Origin: Actinobacteria bacterium OV450 | GTDB taxonomy: Bacteria; Actinomycetota; Actinomycetes; Streptomycetales; Streptomycetaceae | Direction: 5' to 3' | DNA: 64,000 nucleotides | NCBI GenBank assembly: GCA_001298555.1 | Contig: LJCW01000220.1 | Location: 98,347-162,346, forward strand | Shown here: positions 8,823 to 17,778 of the stretch, one piece after another | How the letters are laid out: every line of letters starts with the position of its first letter | How positions within the stretch are numbered: position 1 is the first letter of the stretch | Program-made: the position numbers and the translations under genes | Notes under the pieces: generated by a model | Told to the model about the DNA's origin: nothing | What the model saw: the letters and a program-made list of their open reading frames with translations, nothing else | Database searches by the model: none

Positions 8823-9755
8823 TCAGCCGAGGCCCGCCGTCTGCCGGCGGCGCACGTACACCACCGCACCGCCGATCGCCGCCAGCGCTGCGGCCGCGGT
8901 GGCGGAGATCGACTGCCAGGACGCCTCGGCCGCCGGCGCACCGGACGCGGCGGCGACCTGTTCCGGCTGTTCCTCCACGAGGCCGGCGTACCCGCCGGCC
9001 AGGCCCTTGCGGTCGTACTCCGAGCCGGGCATCTTGTCGCCGTAGCGGCTGTTGACCAGCTTCTGGTAGGCGGCGAGGGTCACGCCGCGCTTTCCGCCGA
9101 GGCCGGTGGTCGCTTCCTCGTTGAGCGGCTCGACCATGCCGTCGGCGGTGAGCCGGTACCAGGCATGGATCTGCGGCTCGGTGAAGGTACGGGCCTGTGC
9201 GGTGCCGCGCTCGGCGAAGCCGACCTCGGCGTCCCCGTCCCGGATGCCGGCCAGCTGCCAGCCCTCGGCACCGACGTTCCGCGGGCCGCTTTCCGTCGTA
9301 GCGGCATCCCCCTTGGGTGCGAGCAGCACGGCGGCGTTCTTGCCGTCGGAGGCGGTCACCCGGGAGGCCAGGTAGGAGAGCCGGATCGCGGTCTGCGGGT
9401 TCGCCTGGGTCTTGCCGGTCACGAACTCGGGGCTGATTTCGAACATCGGCACCGGGGCCTTGAGCTCGAATCCGGGCGGCGCGGCAACCGCGGCGGGTGC
9501 GTGGCCGGGGGTGCCGACGGTGCCGCCGTCCGCGCCGGGGCGCGTGCCCTGCTGCCGGGCCGAGACCAGGAAGCGGGAGACCGTGTCACGGAGTTGGTCG
9601 CTCCGGACGGCCTGCTGGGCGGACGGGTAGCCCGCGATGCCGTCGCCCTCGGCAGCCTGCGCAGAAACGATGCCACTCAGGGCGGCGGCGAGCGCGGTCG
9701 TGGCGAGGACGGCGGCCCGGACTGCCGTGTGCTTGATGTGTCGCGTGGTCTGCAT
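8823..9755 (-). CDS. Secreted protein with C-terminal membrane anchor, unknown function
   Basis: 310 residues, not recognised as any named family. It has a signal peptide (MQTTRHIKHTAVRAAVLATTA..., cleavage near AQAAE). A mixed domain of about 230 residues follows, then a C-terminal hydrophobic helix and basic tail (VVYVRRRQ), so it should be displayed on the outer face of the membrane. ATG 9755 is chosen because GAGGAG lies 10 bases upstream and the signal peptide begins there; a longer open frame upstream has no signal character. It starts only 14 bases after the cysteine-peptidase gene, on the same strand, so the two are co-transcribed. It could be a substrate, inhibitor or anchor partner of that peptidase (inference). 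Confidence 0.7.
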   Translation of the reverse strand: MQTTRHIKHTAVRAAVLATTALAAALSGIVSAQAAEGDGIAGYPSAQQAVRSDQLRDTVSRFLVSARQQGTRPGADGGTVGTPGHAPAAVAAPPGFELKAPVPMFEISPEFVTGKTQANPQTAIRLSYLASRVTASDGKNAAVLLAPKGDAATTESGPRNVGAEGWQLAGIRDGDAEVGFAERGTAQARTFTEPQIHAWYRLTADGMVEPLNEEATTGLGGKRGVTLAAYQKLVNSRYGDKMPGSEYDRKGLAGGYAGLVEEQPEQVAAASGAPAAEASWQSISATAAAALAAIGGAVVYVRRRQTAGLG

Positions 9756-9769
9756 GGTCGGTCTTCTCC

Positions 9770-10630
9770 TCAGCCCTGGATCCCGATGCGGGAGTGGGTC
9801 CACTGGAACGAGTTGTTGTTCACGTAAGTGGCGTGGTTCCACCAGGTGTAGGTCTGGGTGGTCTGCCACGGGTCGCCGACCGCGACCATGTTGGTGGCGC
9901 TGTCATAGCCGTAGATGACGTTCATGTGACCACCGCCGGTGCGCCAGCCGATGCGGACGGCGAACGGCCGGCCAGCGGCTATCTCGGCGACCGACTCGCT
10001 GAACGAGGCGTTGCGGTACAGGCTGCGGCCGCTGTTGCTCAGCCCCAGCCTGGCCAGGCCGTTGGCCATGTCTTCCAGCGTCGCGGGCTGGTTGTTGCAG
10101 TCCACCCAGGAGCCCTGGGCGGCGAGCCGGCAGAACTGCTCCTGGCTGACGGAGCGGCCCCAGTGTTTGGCGATGGTCACGCCGGAGGCGTCCCAGCACC
10201 ACTGGGTCCTGACCTGCTTCTGCATGTCGATCTTGAGCGTCTTCGCGGTCGTGGGGGGAGGGGTGGGGGTGGGTTTCGGGTTCGAACCGCAGACCGGCAG
10301 GGCCGTGGTGTTCTCGTTGATGAAGGCGTCAGCGATGTAGTACGAGCCGGTGTAGATCCACCGCGGGTTGTTCTCCACGGTGTCGCCGGTGGTCCGGCAG
10401 GACATCTGGATCCTGTCGCCCACCTTCGAGGAGCCGTTCACCTGGGCCGCGAGGGACGGCTTGGCCCGGTGGTTGACGGTGTTGTAGTTGCCCTGCCCGC
10501 CGATGACCGTGCCGCTGACCACATCGGCTTGGGCCAGCGCACCGAAGCCGAACAGCAGACCGCCGGAAAGCGCGGCGGTGACCGAGGCTGTCAGCGCCTT
10601 CTTGCGGCGGGACGCGCGACGTTTGTGCAT
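9770..10630 (-). CDS. Secreted papain-like (C39/C70-type) cysteine peptidase
   Basis: 286 residues. A twin-basic start (MHKRRASRRKK) and signal peptide to about residue 35 are followed by an SH3-like segment (about 36-110), a proline/threonine linker (KPTPTPPPTT), then a papain-like fold. Catalytic candidates are C145 in QWCWDASG, H235 in GGGHMNVIYGY and D253 in VGDPW; this C...H...D order and spacing match the C39-like/C70 (AvrRpt2) group. It should cleave proteins or peptides outside the cell. Two adjacent ATGs exist (10633 and 10630); AAGGAG is better spaced for 10630. It heads a two-gene operon with the anchored secreted protein downstream. Confidence 0.78.
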   Translation of the reverse strand: MHKRRASRRKKALTASVTAALSGGLLFGFGALAQADVVSGTVIGGQGNYNTVNHRAKPSLAAQVNGSSKVGDRIQMSCRTTGDTVENNPRWIYTGSYYIADAFINENTTALPVCGSNPKPTPTPPPTTAKTLKIDMQKQVRTQWCWDASGVTIAKHWGRSVSQEQFCRLAAQGSWVDCNNQPATLEDMANGLARLGLSNSGRSLYRNASFSESVAEIAAGRPFAVRIGWRTGGGHMNVIYGYDSATNMVAVGDPWQTTQTYTWWNHATYVNNNSFQWTHSRIGIQG

Positions 10631-10939
10631 CATGCTCCTTGATCTGGAAATACGGGAACTTGCTTGCCCGGCAGCCGGATCGTCCGGCCTGCGCGACAGA
10701 TGCCGAAGGGCGCCCGGCTCGGCGGCGACACGGACAGGTGATGGTCGGTCAGCCCACGGCACCGAAGGGAACGGCGCAGGAAAGCCAAGGCCGTTACGCC
10801 TCGTTGTGATGCTCCCCGGTGCGGTGAGGATGCGAGGCTGCCACCGCAGTGGTGCGGGGGAGGTGTGGTGCTGTGAGGGATCGGCGGACGGCCGCAGGGG
10901 GAAGGTGGCTGCGCCGGCGATTGATCGGACGGTCGAAGG
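10631..10939. other. Gene-free stretch between peptidase gene and metalloprotease pseudogene
   Basis: About 310 bases that should hold the promoter of the cysteine-peptidase operon. No gene, clear promoter or terminator was recognised. Confidence 0.5.
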
Positions 10940-11475
10940 TCAGCCGGCCTTCCGGACGGTCCGGACCTGCGTTGCGCTCAAGTCGGCGCGCCGGAGGTCG
11001 AGCAGCCGTGCGCCGTGGTGCGGGCGGTCGCTCACGTGGTCGGCGTGCAGTCCGCGGCCGTCACGTGGCGGACGTGTCGGACGTGTCGGACGTGTCGGAC
11101 GCCGCCTGTCCCCTGGGCGCTCGCCGCGTAGATGAGGCCGGCGTCGGCCGCCCGCTTGCGGAACGACGCGAGGTACCCGGAGTGCCGACCGCGGTCCCTT
11201 CGCCGGCCTCCGGGGGGCCGGATCGCAAGCCGCGGCCTTCGTCCTGACGGCGGGGGCGACGCCGGCCTTGATGTCGACGCCCTTCGGCGGGGCGTCGAGG
11301 CGCCTCGTGTCGTCGGCGGGCGCGTCCGCGATGGGCGCAGGCTCCGCGTCACGGGCCGGAGCGGCGGCCCCTGCCTGGGCGTTGCCGCCCCGCCCGAAGT
11401 AGTCGGTGCCCCCGCTGACACCGCGGCCGGAGCCATGGCGGCGGTGAGGAGTACCAACCGGCGACAGGCCGTCAT
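10940..11475 (-). pseudogene. Decayed copy of the secreted zinc metalloprotease gene at 22346-24415
   Basis: The start context is the same as in the intact gene (GAGGTGCGCATGAC), and the early residues RRLxLLTAAMA match. After a frameshift the frame realigns to LASFRKRAADAGLIY, like LASFRKWAADADLIY of the intact protein, and continues to TAADCTPT. There about 1.2 kb is missing: the zinc site, fibronectin domain and most of the lectin domain. Past a stop near 11032, the DNA realigns with the intact gene's last 70 bases, ending QVRTVRKAG-stop at 10940 against QVWTVQKAA-stop. A 9-base repeat GTGTCGGAC has expanded at 11065-11100. The remnant cannot encode an active protease. The alignment was made by eye. 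Confidence 0.85.
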
Positions 11476-11800
11476 GCGCACCTCAAATCGGAACGGAGGA
11501 GTGGGTGGACGGAAGCCTGCCAGACGAGCACGGTGGAGAATTCGGACAAACGGGAATGGACTTCGAGATATCTGACCGTTACCATGGCGACCGGATCTGA
11601 TGATCTATCAAATAGCTTTAAAACAAGGTGAATTACCCGTGTAGACATGGACAGGTCCAGGCCATTTCGGTGATGTCGTTATAGAATCGAGATAACCAGA
11701 CGGGTCTTGCTGACGGAAATTCAGTCAGCGATTCATCTAATTACTACCCGACGAATTCCCCCTGCTACGAGCGGTAAGGAATCCATCGCTCCGCCCCGAG
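11476..11800 (-). repeat. Leader of the pseudogene, inverted copy of 22021-22345
   Basis: Read on the minus strand, this AT-rich leader matches the region upstream of the intact metalloprotease gene. Identical blocks include GGTAGTAATTAGATGAATC, CTGACTGAATT and CATTCCCGTTTGTCCGAATT. Homology runs on into the last ~60 bases of the EamA gene copy (GGATTCCTxACCGCTCGT). The blocks conserved despite decay probably mark promoter or leader elements. Confidence 0.8.
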
Positions 11801-12204
11801 GACGACAACGCGGCGATGCGAAGGGCTTTGATGCGCGACGGGTCCGGCCGCCCGCAGGTCGCGCGGATTGGGGCAACCGACCTCCTGTGCCCGCACCTTC
11901 GTCCCGTATCCCCTCGCTCGCACGCCTCCCCGGCACGGCTGACCGGCGTGGGCCGGGCCGCGTGTCACGGCCCCGGAGTCCTGGCCCGGCCTCGGGACCC
12001 GGTGGGCCCGCATGTTCAGGTGCACTCCGCGGCGCCCAGGGCGAGGGGGGCTCGTGGGACGGCCAGCCCACCGGGACGTCGTGTGGTGGTGGGGCACACA
12101 AGGCGGCATCTGATTGTGATGGCCTGCCACATATGCCGCTGACCTGGCGACTTCTACGTTGTGGCCACACCCGACGGCCCGCAGACCCCCTGGAAGTGGT
12201 GCAC
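11801..12204. other. Gene-free stretch upstream of the MHS transporter
   Basis: About 400 bases. A frame stays open through it into the transporter gene, but it shows no domain and low-complexity Pro/Gly/Arg composition, so it is treated as noncoding. It should contain the transporter promoter, which was not identified. Confidence 0.5.
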
Positions 12205-13572
12205 ATGGTCTCCCCCGCAGCGAGCAGAACGAGCCCCTCAGGCATACGCAGGATCGTCGCCGCCAGCCTCATCGGGACCACCGTCGAGTGGTACGACTTC
12301 TTCCTCTACGGCACCGCCGCCGCGCTCGTGTTCAACAAGCTGTTCTTTCCCACCGGCGATCCGCTGACCGGCACCCTGATCGCGTTCATCACCTACGCCA
12401 TCGGGTTCCTCGCCCGGCCGCTCGGCGGGGTCGTGTTCGGGCACTTCGGGGACAAGGTCGGGCGGAAGAAGCTGCTGGTGCTCAGCCTGCTCATGATGGG
12501 CGGGGCGACCTTCGCGATGGGACTGCTGCCCACCTACGCCGGCATCGGCGTCGGGGCCCCCGTGCTGCTCACCGTCCTGCGGCTGGTGCAGGGCTTCGCC
12601 CTCGGCGGGGAGTGGGGCGGGGCGGTGCTGATCGTCTCCGAGCACGGCGGGGCCGAGCACCGCGGGTTCTGGGCGTCCTGGCCGCAGTCCGGTGCGCCGG
12701 GCGGGAACCTGCTGGCCACCGGGGTGCTCGCGCTGCTCGCCGGGGTGCAGTCCGATGCGGCGTTCCTGGCCTGGGGCTGGCGCGTCCCGTTCCTGCTGTC
12801 GGGTGTGCTGGTGGTCCTCGGGCTGTGGATCCGGCTGTCCGTCTCCGAGTCGCCCGTGTTCCTCGCCGCGCAGGCCGCCCGGGAGGGGCATAAGGACGTA
12901 GCACCCGTCGTCCAGGTGTTCCGCCGCAGCATGCGCCAGGTGCTGACCGCCGTCGGCACCCGGTTCGGCGAGAACATCTCCTACTACGTACTGACCTCCT
13001 TCCTCCTCGTGTACGTCACCGCGCACCTGGGTCTGCCCAAGAGCACCGCGCTGAACGCCGTCCTCATCGGCTCGGCCGTCCACTTCGTCACCATCCCGGC
13101 CTGGGGTGCGCTCTCGGACCGGATCGGCCGGCGCCCCGTGACGCTGATCGGCTCGGTCGGCATGGCCCTGTGGGCGTTCGCGTTCTTCGCCCTGGTCGAC
13201 ACGGAGTCCTTCGCGGTCATCACGGCCGCCGTCACCGCCGGGCTGCTGCTGCACGGAGCCATGTACGGGCCCCAAGCCGCCTTCATATCCGAGATGTTCG
13301 ACACCGACGTCCGCTACTCCGGCGCCTCGATGGGCTCGCAGCTCGCCTCGATCGTGGCCGGTGCGCTGGCTCCGCTCATCGCCGTCGAGCTCCTCAAGGA
13401 CTACGGCTCGTCGGTGCCCGTGTCCCTGTACCTCTGTGCGGCCGCGGTGGTGACCACCCTCACCGTCGCCTTCGCCCGGGAGACCCGGGGCCGGGATCTG
13501 GCCCGGGCCGCGGGCGCGGGCACGTCCTCCGGCCGTAAGGCGCACGTTCCGGCCGCCGCGGACCCGGCCTGA
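12205..13572 (+). CDS. MFS transporter of the metabolite:H+ symporter (MHS) family
   Basis: 455 residues with about 12 membrane helices. GTTVEWYDFFLYGTAAALVF near the start is the hallmark of MHS proteins (ShiA, KgtP, ProP). GHFGDKVGRKKLLV is the loop 2-3 MFS signature, and LQGFALGGEWGGAVL is another MHS block. These import small organic acids, betaines or shikimate with protons. ATG 12205 is chosen because family homology begins at once (MVSPAAS...IRRIVAASLIG) and GGAAG lies upstream. The PucR-type regulator starts 32 bases downstream on the same strand and is its likely partner. Substrate unknown. Confidence 0.87.
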   Translation: MVSPAASRTSPSGIRRIVAASLIGTTVEWYDFFLYGTAAALVFNKLFFPTGDPLTGTLIAFITYAIGFLARPLGGVVFGHFGDKVGRKKLLVLSLLMMGGATFAMGLLPTYAGIGVGAPVLLTVLRLVQGFALGGEWGGAVLIVSEHGGAEHRGFWASWPQSGAPGGNLLATGVLALLAGVQSDAAFLAWGWRVPFLLSGVLVVLGLWIRLSVSESPVFLAAQAAREGHKDVAPVVQVFRRSMRQVLTAVGTRFGENISYYVLTSFLLVYVTAHLGLPKSTALNAVLIGSAVHFVTIPAWGALSDRIGRRPVTLIGSVGMALWAFAFFALVDTESFAVITAAVTAGLLLHGAMYGPQAAFISEMFDTDVRYSGASMGSQLASIVAGALAPLIAVELLKDYGSSVPVSLYLCAAAVVTTLTVAFARETRGRDLARAAGAGTSSGRKAHVPAAADPA

Positions 13573-13604
13573 TCCGGCCCGGTCCGTCCCGGGAGAATGC
13601 CGCC

Positions 13605-15758
13605 ATGACCTCCGCGAGGGAAACCGCCCTGCTCGAACTGCTCGAACTGCTGCGCCGCGGCGCGCCGGCCGAGCAGTTCGCCCGGCCCGCGGCGGACGCC
13701 CGTACCGCCGGGGCGGGCCCCGCCGAGCAGGCCCTCGTGGAGGAGGCCACGCGGGTGGCGCTGGACATCCGGCGCACGCTGGACCAGCACCGGCGGCGCG
13801 AGGCCGAGCTCACGGCCCTGTTCGACACGGCCGGCGACCTCGCCGCCCTGCGCGAGCTCGACGCGGTGCTGCGGGCCATCGTCCACCGGGCGCGGATGCT
13901 GCTGGGCACCGACGTCTCGTACATGACCCTCAACGATCCGGTCGCGGGCGACACGTTCATGCGGGTCACCGACGGCTCCGTGTCGGCCGCCTTCCAGCAG
14001 CTGCGGCTCGGCATGGGCGAGGGGCTCGGCGGTCTGGTCGCCCAGACCGCCCGCCCGTACGCCAGCGCCGACTACCGTACGGACGACCGCTTCCGGCATA
14101 CGGACACCATCGACAACGGGGTCCGCGAGGAGGGGCTGCGCGGCATCCTCGGCGTCCCGCTGCGCGTCGGGACCCGTGTGATCGGGGTGCTGTACGCCGC
14201 CGACCGGGCGGTCCGCGACTTCGCGCCCGACGCGGTCGCGCTGCTCTCCTCCCTCGCCGATCACGCGGCCGTGGCCATCGACAGTGCGCGGCTGCTCGAA
14301 GAGACGCGGGCCGCGCTCGTGGAACTCGGGGTGGCCACCGAGACCGCCCGCGCCCAGAGCGAGGCGATGCGGCTCGCCTCCGAGACCCACGACCGTCTCA
14401 CCCGCCTCGTGCTGCGCGGCGGGGACGTGGCCGACGTCGCCCGGGAGGTCGCGGCCCTGCTGGGCGGCAGCCTGGTGGTGCACGACGCGGACGGCGCCGA
14501 GCTCGCCCGCGTCGGCGGGGAGCAAGGCGACTTGGAGCAAGGCGGCGCGAGGCACGGCGGCGCCGAACAGGGCGGCGCGAGGCACGGCGGCGCGGAACAG
14601 GGCGACGCGGAGCAAGGCGGCGCCAGACACGGCGACGCGGAACAGGACGGCGCGAGGCACGGCGACGCGGGGCGGGGCGGTACGGGGCAGGGCGACGCGA
14701 GGCGGGGCGGTGCAGAACCGGGCCGGCCGCCGGAGCGCGCCCTTGCCGCCTCGCGCTCCGGCGGCCGGGCCGTCTGCGTGGACGGCGTCTGGGTCTGCGC
14801 GGTCCTTGCCGGGCCCGAGCTTCTGGGGAGCATCACGCTCGGCGGCCGCGGAGACCTGCCCGACACCGAGCGGCGGCTGTTCGAGCGGGCCGGTCTCGTG
14901 ACGGCGCTGCTGCTCCTGCTGCGGCGGTCCATCGCCCACGCCGAGGACCGGGTCCGCGGCGAACTGCTCGGCGACCTGCTGGCTCCGGCGGCGCCCGGCC
15001 GGGTCCGGGACACCGGCAGCCAGACCCTGCGGGCCCGCAAGCTCGGGGTGGACCTCACCCGCCCGCACGCCCTGGTGGTACTGCACTGCGATGCCGGGCT
15101 GCGGTCCCGGCTGGCGGCGGAGGCCGCCCGCCACGCACGCGCCCGGGACGGCCTGGCCGGGCTGCACCAGGGCCGCGTCGTCCTCATCGCCCCGACGGAC
15201 CACCCGGGCCCGCTCGCCCGGTCGCTCGCCGCCGAGCTGGGCCAGGCGCTGGGCGCTCCGGTCACGGCGGGCTCCGCCGGACCCGCCGCCGACCCGGAGG
15301 GCCTGCCGGGCGCGTACGCCGAGGCGTTGCGCTGCCTGGAGGCCCTGCACGCCCTCGGCCACACCGGCGGCGGGGCCGGCCTGGCCGACCTCGGGTTCCT
15401 CGGGGTGCTGCTCGGGGACCGTGCGGACGTGGGCGCGTACGTCGAGCGGGTGCTGGGGCCGGTCATCGCGTACGACACCCGGCGCGGGACGGAACTGGTC
15501 CGCACTCTGGAGGCGTACTTCGCGCACGGCGCCAGCCTGACCCGGACCAAGGACGCCCTCCACGTCCACGTCAACACCGTGGTGCAGCGGCTGGACCGGG
15601 TCCGGCAGATCCTGGGCGAGGACTGGAACGCCCCGGCGGGGGCGCTGGAGGTGCAGCTTGCGCTGCGGATCCTGCGCGTGGCGGCGGTCCGGACACGCCG
15701 GGTGCCGTCCGCGCCGGATCCGCACGGCCCCGGGTCACCTCACCCGACCTCTTCGTAG
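13605..15758 (+). CDS. GAF and PucR-type helix-turn-helix regulator with pentapeptide repeat
   Basis: 717 residues. A short helical N-terminus leads into a GAF sensor domain (about 75-235: LLGTDVSYMTLND, GLGGLVAQTARPYASADYRTDDRF). A pentapeptide repeat follows (308-372), then a CdaR/PucR-type region ending in a PucR helix-turn-helix (about 625-690: LEAYFAHGASLTRTKDALHVHVNTVVQRLDRV). Such proteins control catabolic genes in response to small ligands. It lies directly behind the MHS transporter and probably regulates it. Its 3' end overlaps the convergent hydrolase gene by 19 bases. The repeat is odd for this family and may be polymorphic in length. Confidence 0.82.
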   Translation: MTSARETALLELLELLRRGAPAEQFARPAADARTAGAGPAEQALVEEATRVALDIRRTLDQHRRREAELTALFDTAGDLAALRELDAVLRAIVHRARMLLGTDVSYMTLNDPVAGDTFMRVTDGSVSAAFQQLRLGMGEGLGGLVAQTARPYASADYRTDDRFRHTDTIDNGVREEGLRGILGVPLRVGTRVIGVLYAADRAVRDFAPDAVALLSSLADHAAVAIDSARLLEETRAALVELGVATETARAQSEAMRLASETHDRLTRLVLRGGDVADVAREVAALLGGSLVVHDADGAELARVGGEQGDLEQGGARHGGAEQGGARHGGAEQGDAEQGGARHGDAEQDGARHGDAGRGGTGQGDARRGGAEPGRPPERALAASRSGGRAVCVDGVWVCAVLAGPELLGSITLGGRGDLPDTERRLFERAGLVTALLLLLRRSIAHAEDRVRGELLGDLLAPAAPGRVRDTGSQTLRARKLGVDLTRPHALVVLHCDAGLRSRLAAEAARHARARDGLAGLHQGRVVLIAPTDHPGPLARSLAAELGQALGAPVTAGSAGPAADPEGLPGAYAEALRCLEALHALGHTGGGAGLADLGFLGVLLGDRADVGAYVERVLGPVIAYDTRRGTELVRTLEAYFAHGASLTRTKDALHVHVNTVVQRLDRVRQILGEDWNAPAGALEVQLALRILRVAAVRTRRVPSAPDPHGPGSPHPTSS
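14526..14720 (+). repeat. 15-bp tandem repeat encoding 13 degenerate pentapeptides
   Basis: About 13 units of 15 bases, each encoding G-[G/D]-A-[R/E]-[H/Q] (GGARH, GGAEQ, GDAEQ and variants). It lies within the regulator gene between the GAF and PucR parts. The reading frame is preserved. It is probably a flexible linker prone to unit gain or loss. Confidence 0.85.
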
Positions 15759-16657
15759 GCCGCCCATGTCCCGAGGGTGAAATCCGCTCCCCGGCGGCGG
15801 ACTTCGACGGCTCCCGCTCCGCCGAAGTGGGCGGGTACGAGCAACTCGGCCTCGTCGGCAGCGCGTTCGAGGATCCGGCGGCGGCTGGCGGCGGCCTGAG
15901 CGGCGTCCATGCAGAAGCAGCTGTTGCAGGCGGGTTCCAGGATCTGCACGGGGCTGTGCAGCAGGTCGCCGACGAAGACCGCCCGGTCGGTCCCGGACGC
16001 GAGCCGCACCACGGAGGATCCGGGGGTGTGCCCGGGCGCGGCCTCCAGGGTGAGGTGCTCGTCGATGCGGTGGGCGCCGTCCCAGAGCACGACCTGCCCG
16101 GTGCGGTGGACGGGCGCGATGCTGTCCTCGTAGATCAGCCGGTCGTCCTCGCGGACGCCGCCGCCGTACCGGTTCGCGGGCCCGAAGTGGTGGTCGTCGG
16201 CGGCCGGGACGAGATACTGGGCGTTGGGGAAGGCCGGCACCCAACCCTCGCCCGCCGCCACGGTGTTCCATCCGACGTGGTCACCGTGGATGTGGGTGTT
16301 CACGACGATGTCCACGTCCTGCGGCCGGACCCCGGCCCGCGCCAGCTCCCCCAGGAAATCGCCCTGCCGCCGGTGGAAGAGCGGCGAACCGGGGCGCTCG
16401 CGGCCGTTGCCCACGCCCGTGTCGATCAGGACGGTCTTGCCGGCGCTGCGCAGCACCCAGGTCTGGAGCGCCAGGACGGCCCGGTCCTCGGCGGGCTCCC
16501 AGTGTTCCGGCGCCAGCCAGTCCTCGTTCTCCTTCCACACCTGCGCGCCGACGTCCGGCACGAGACCGGCCGTGGGCCCCAACGGCCCCTGCCATTCGAT
16601 GACTCGGGTGACCTCGACGTCACCCAGCACGATGCTCTTCCTGCTCTCGGTCTTCAT
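15740..16657 (-). CDS. MBL-fold metallo-hydrolase
   Basis: 305 residues of metallo-beta-lactamase fold. The metal motif is NTHIHGDHVGW (HxHxDH), with further ligands in APGHTPGSS and AHFGG. A lead-in VLIDTGVGNGRERPG is typical of lactonase- and hydrolase-like members. No signal peptide, so cytoplasmic. It is divergent from the AraC gene (101-base gap) and converges on the PucR-type gene with a 19-base overlap. Substrate cannot be predicted; quorum lactones or other esters and thioesters are family possibilities. Confidence 0.82.
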   Translation of the reverse strand: MKTESRKSIVLGDVEVTRVIEWQGPLGPTAGLVPDVGAQVWKENEDWLAPEHWEPAEDRAVLALQTWVLRSAGKTVLIDTGVGNGRERPGSPLFHRRQGDFLGELARAGVRPQDVDIVVNTHIHGDHVGWNTVAAGEGWVPAFPNAQYLVPAADDHHFGPANRYGGGVREDDRLIYEDSIAPVHRTGQVVLWDGAHRIDEHLTLEAAPGHTPGSSVVRLASGTDRAVFVGDLLHSPVQILEPACNSCFCMDAAQAAASRRRILERAADEAELLVPAHFGGAGAVEVRRRGADFTLGTWAAYEEVG

Positions 16658-16758
16658 GCCGCCAAGTCTAGGAACAGCCGGATGAGCCTCTCAATGCCCG
16701 TCCGGCTCAGGTAGATACGCGATCGTCTCACTCATGATGCCGTGGGTACCCTGGCCCC

Positions 16759-17685
16759 ATGGATGTGGTGAGCGACGCGATAGCGGCCGTACGGATCGGC
16801 CGGCCTTCCTCCAACCGGATCACCGCGCAGGGGAGTTGGTGCGCACGTCTCCCCCCGTACGACGGAGCGGGCTTCCACGTGGTGCTGGAGGGCGGCTGCT
16901 GGCTGCTCCCCGACGGGGGCGGTGCGCCCGTCTCCCTCGGCGCCGGCGACGCGGTGCTGCTGCCGCACGGTGCGGGGCACGTGATCGCCGACTCCCCCGC
17001 CGACGCGGCGACCGTGGCCCGGGCGGTGCCGTTCGAGCTCCTGCCCTCGGGAGCACTGCCGATCCGTGCCGCGGCCGGTTCCGGCGGGGTGGAGATGCTG
17101 TGCGGCAAGTACCGGCTCGACCGCAGCCGCGTGCACCCTCTGATGCTGGAGCTGCCGGAGGTCGTCCACCTGCCGAACCGGGTCGGCGCGCACTCCGAAC
17201 TGCGGGCGGCGATCTCCCTGCTGGGCGGCGAGCTCGGCGGCGAGCAGCGGCCGGGCGCGTGCATGGCGGTGCCCAGCCTGCTCGACCTCCTGCTCGTCTA
17301 CATGATCCGTTCCTGGATGGCCGAGGGTTCCGGCGGAGCCTGGTCGGCGGTGCTGGGCGATCCCGTCGCGGCCGCCGCCCTGCGTGCCCTGCACTCGGAT
17401 CCGGCCGCGCCCTGGACGAACGAGCGGCTGGCGGCCGAGGCGGGCGTCTCCCGGCCCACGCTGGCGCGCCGGTTCACCGCGCTGGTCGGCCGCCCGCCGA
17501 TGGCGTACCTCACGTGGTGGCGGCTGACGTACGGCGCCACCCTGCTCCGGGACACGAGGGACCCGCTGGCCGTGATCGCACGCCGGGTCGGGTACGGCAC
17601 TCCGTACGCGTTCTCCCATGCCTTCAGCCGGGAGTTCGGGACGACACCGGGCCGCTACCGGGCCGGGGTGGCGGATGCCCCGTGA
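16759..17685 (+). CDS. AraC-family transcriptional regulator with cupin sensor domain
   Basis: 308 residues. The N-terminal half is a cupin-like ligand domain (GFHVVLEGGCWLL, LGAGDAVLLPHGAGHVI). The C-terminal ~100 residues form the double helix-turn-helix of AraC proteins (NERLAAEAGVSRPTLARRF and DPLAVIARRVGYGTPYAFSHAFSREFGTTPGRYR). It is divergent from the MBL-fold hydrolase gene and probably controls it. ATG 16759 was kept because the cupin begins shortly after. Confidence 0.88.
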   Translation: MDVVSDAIAAVRIGRPSSNRITAQGSWCARLPPYDGAGFHVVLEGGCWLLPDGGGAPVSLGAGDAVLLPHGAGHVIADSPADAATVARAVPFELLPSGALPIRAAAGSGGVEMLCGKYRLDRSRVHPLMLELPEVVHLPNRVGAHSELRAAISLLGGELGGEQRPGACMAVPSLLDLLLVYMIRSWMAEGSGGAWSAVLGDPVAAAALRALHSDPAAPWTNERLAAEAGVSRPTLARRFTALVGRPPMAYLTWWRLTYGATLLRDTRDPLAVIARRVGYGTPYAFSHAFSREFGTTPGRYRAGVADAP

Positions 17686-17778
17686 CGGGAGGGGCGGCGG
17701 CGGGCGCCCGGACGCCCGCGAGCGGCGGGGCGGACGGCCGCCACCGCCGCTCGGGACGTTCCGGTACCGGTGGCCGGT

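Noticed and set aside
11032..11481. 149-codon frame as an intact small secreted protein
   Set aside because: Its ends and middle match pieces of the 22 kb metalloprotease in different frames, and similarity continues past its stop to 10940, so it is a pseudogene.
11707..12204. 166-codon N-terminal extension of the MHS transporter
   Set aside because: Begins in the duplicated leader, low-complexity, and family homology starts at the ATG at 12205.
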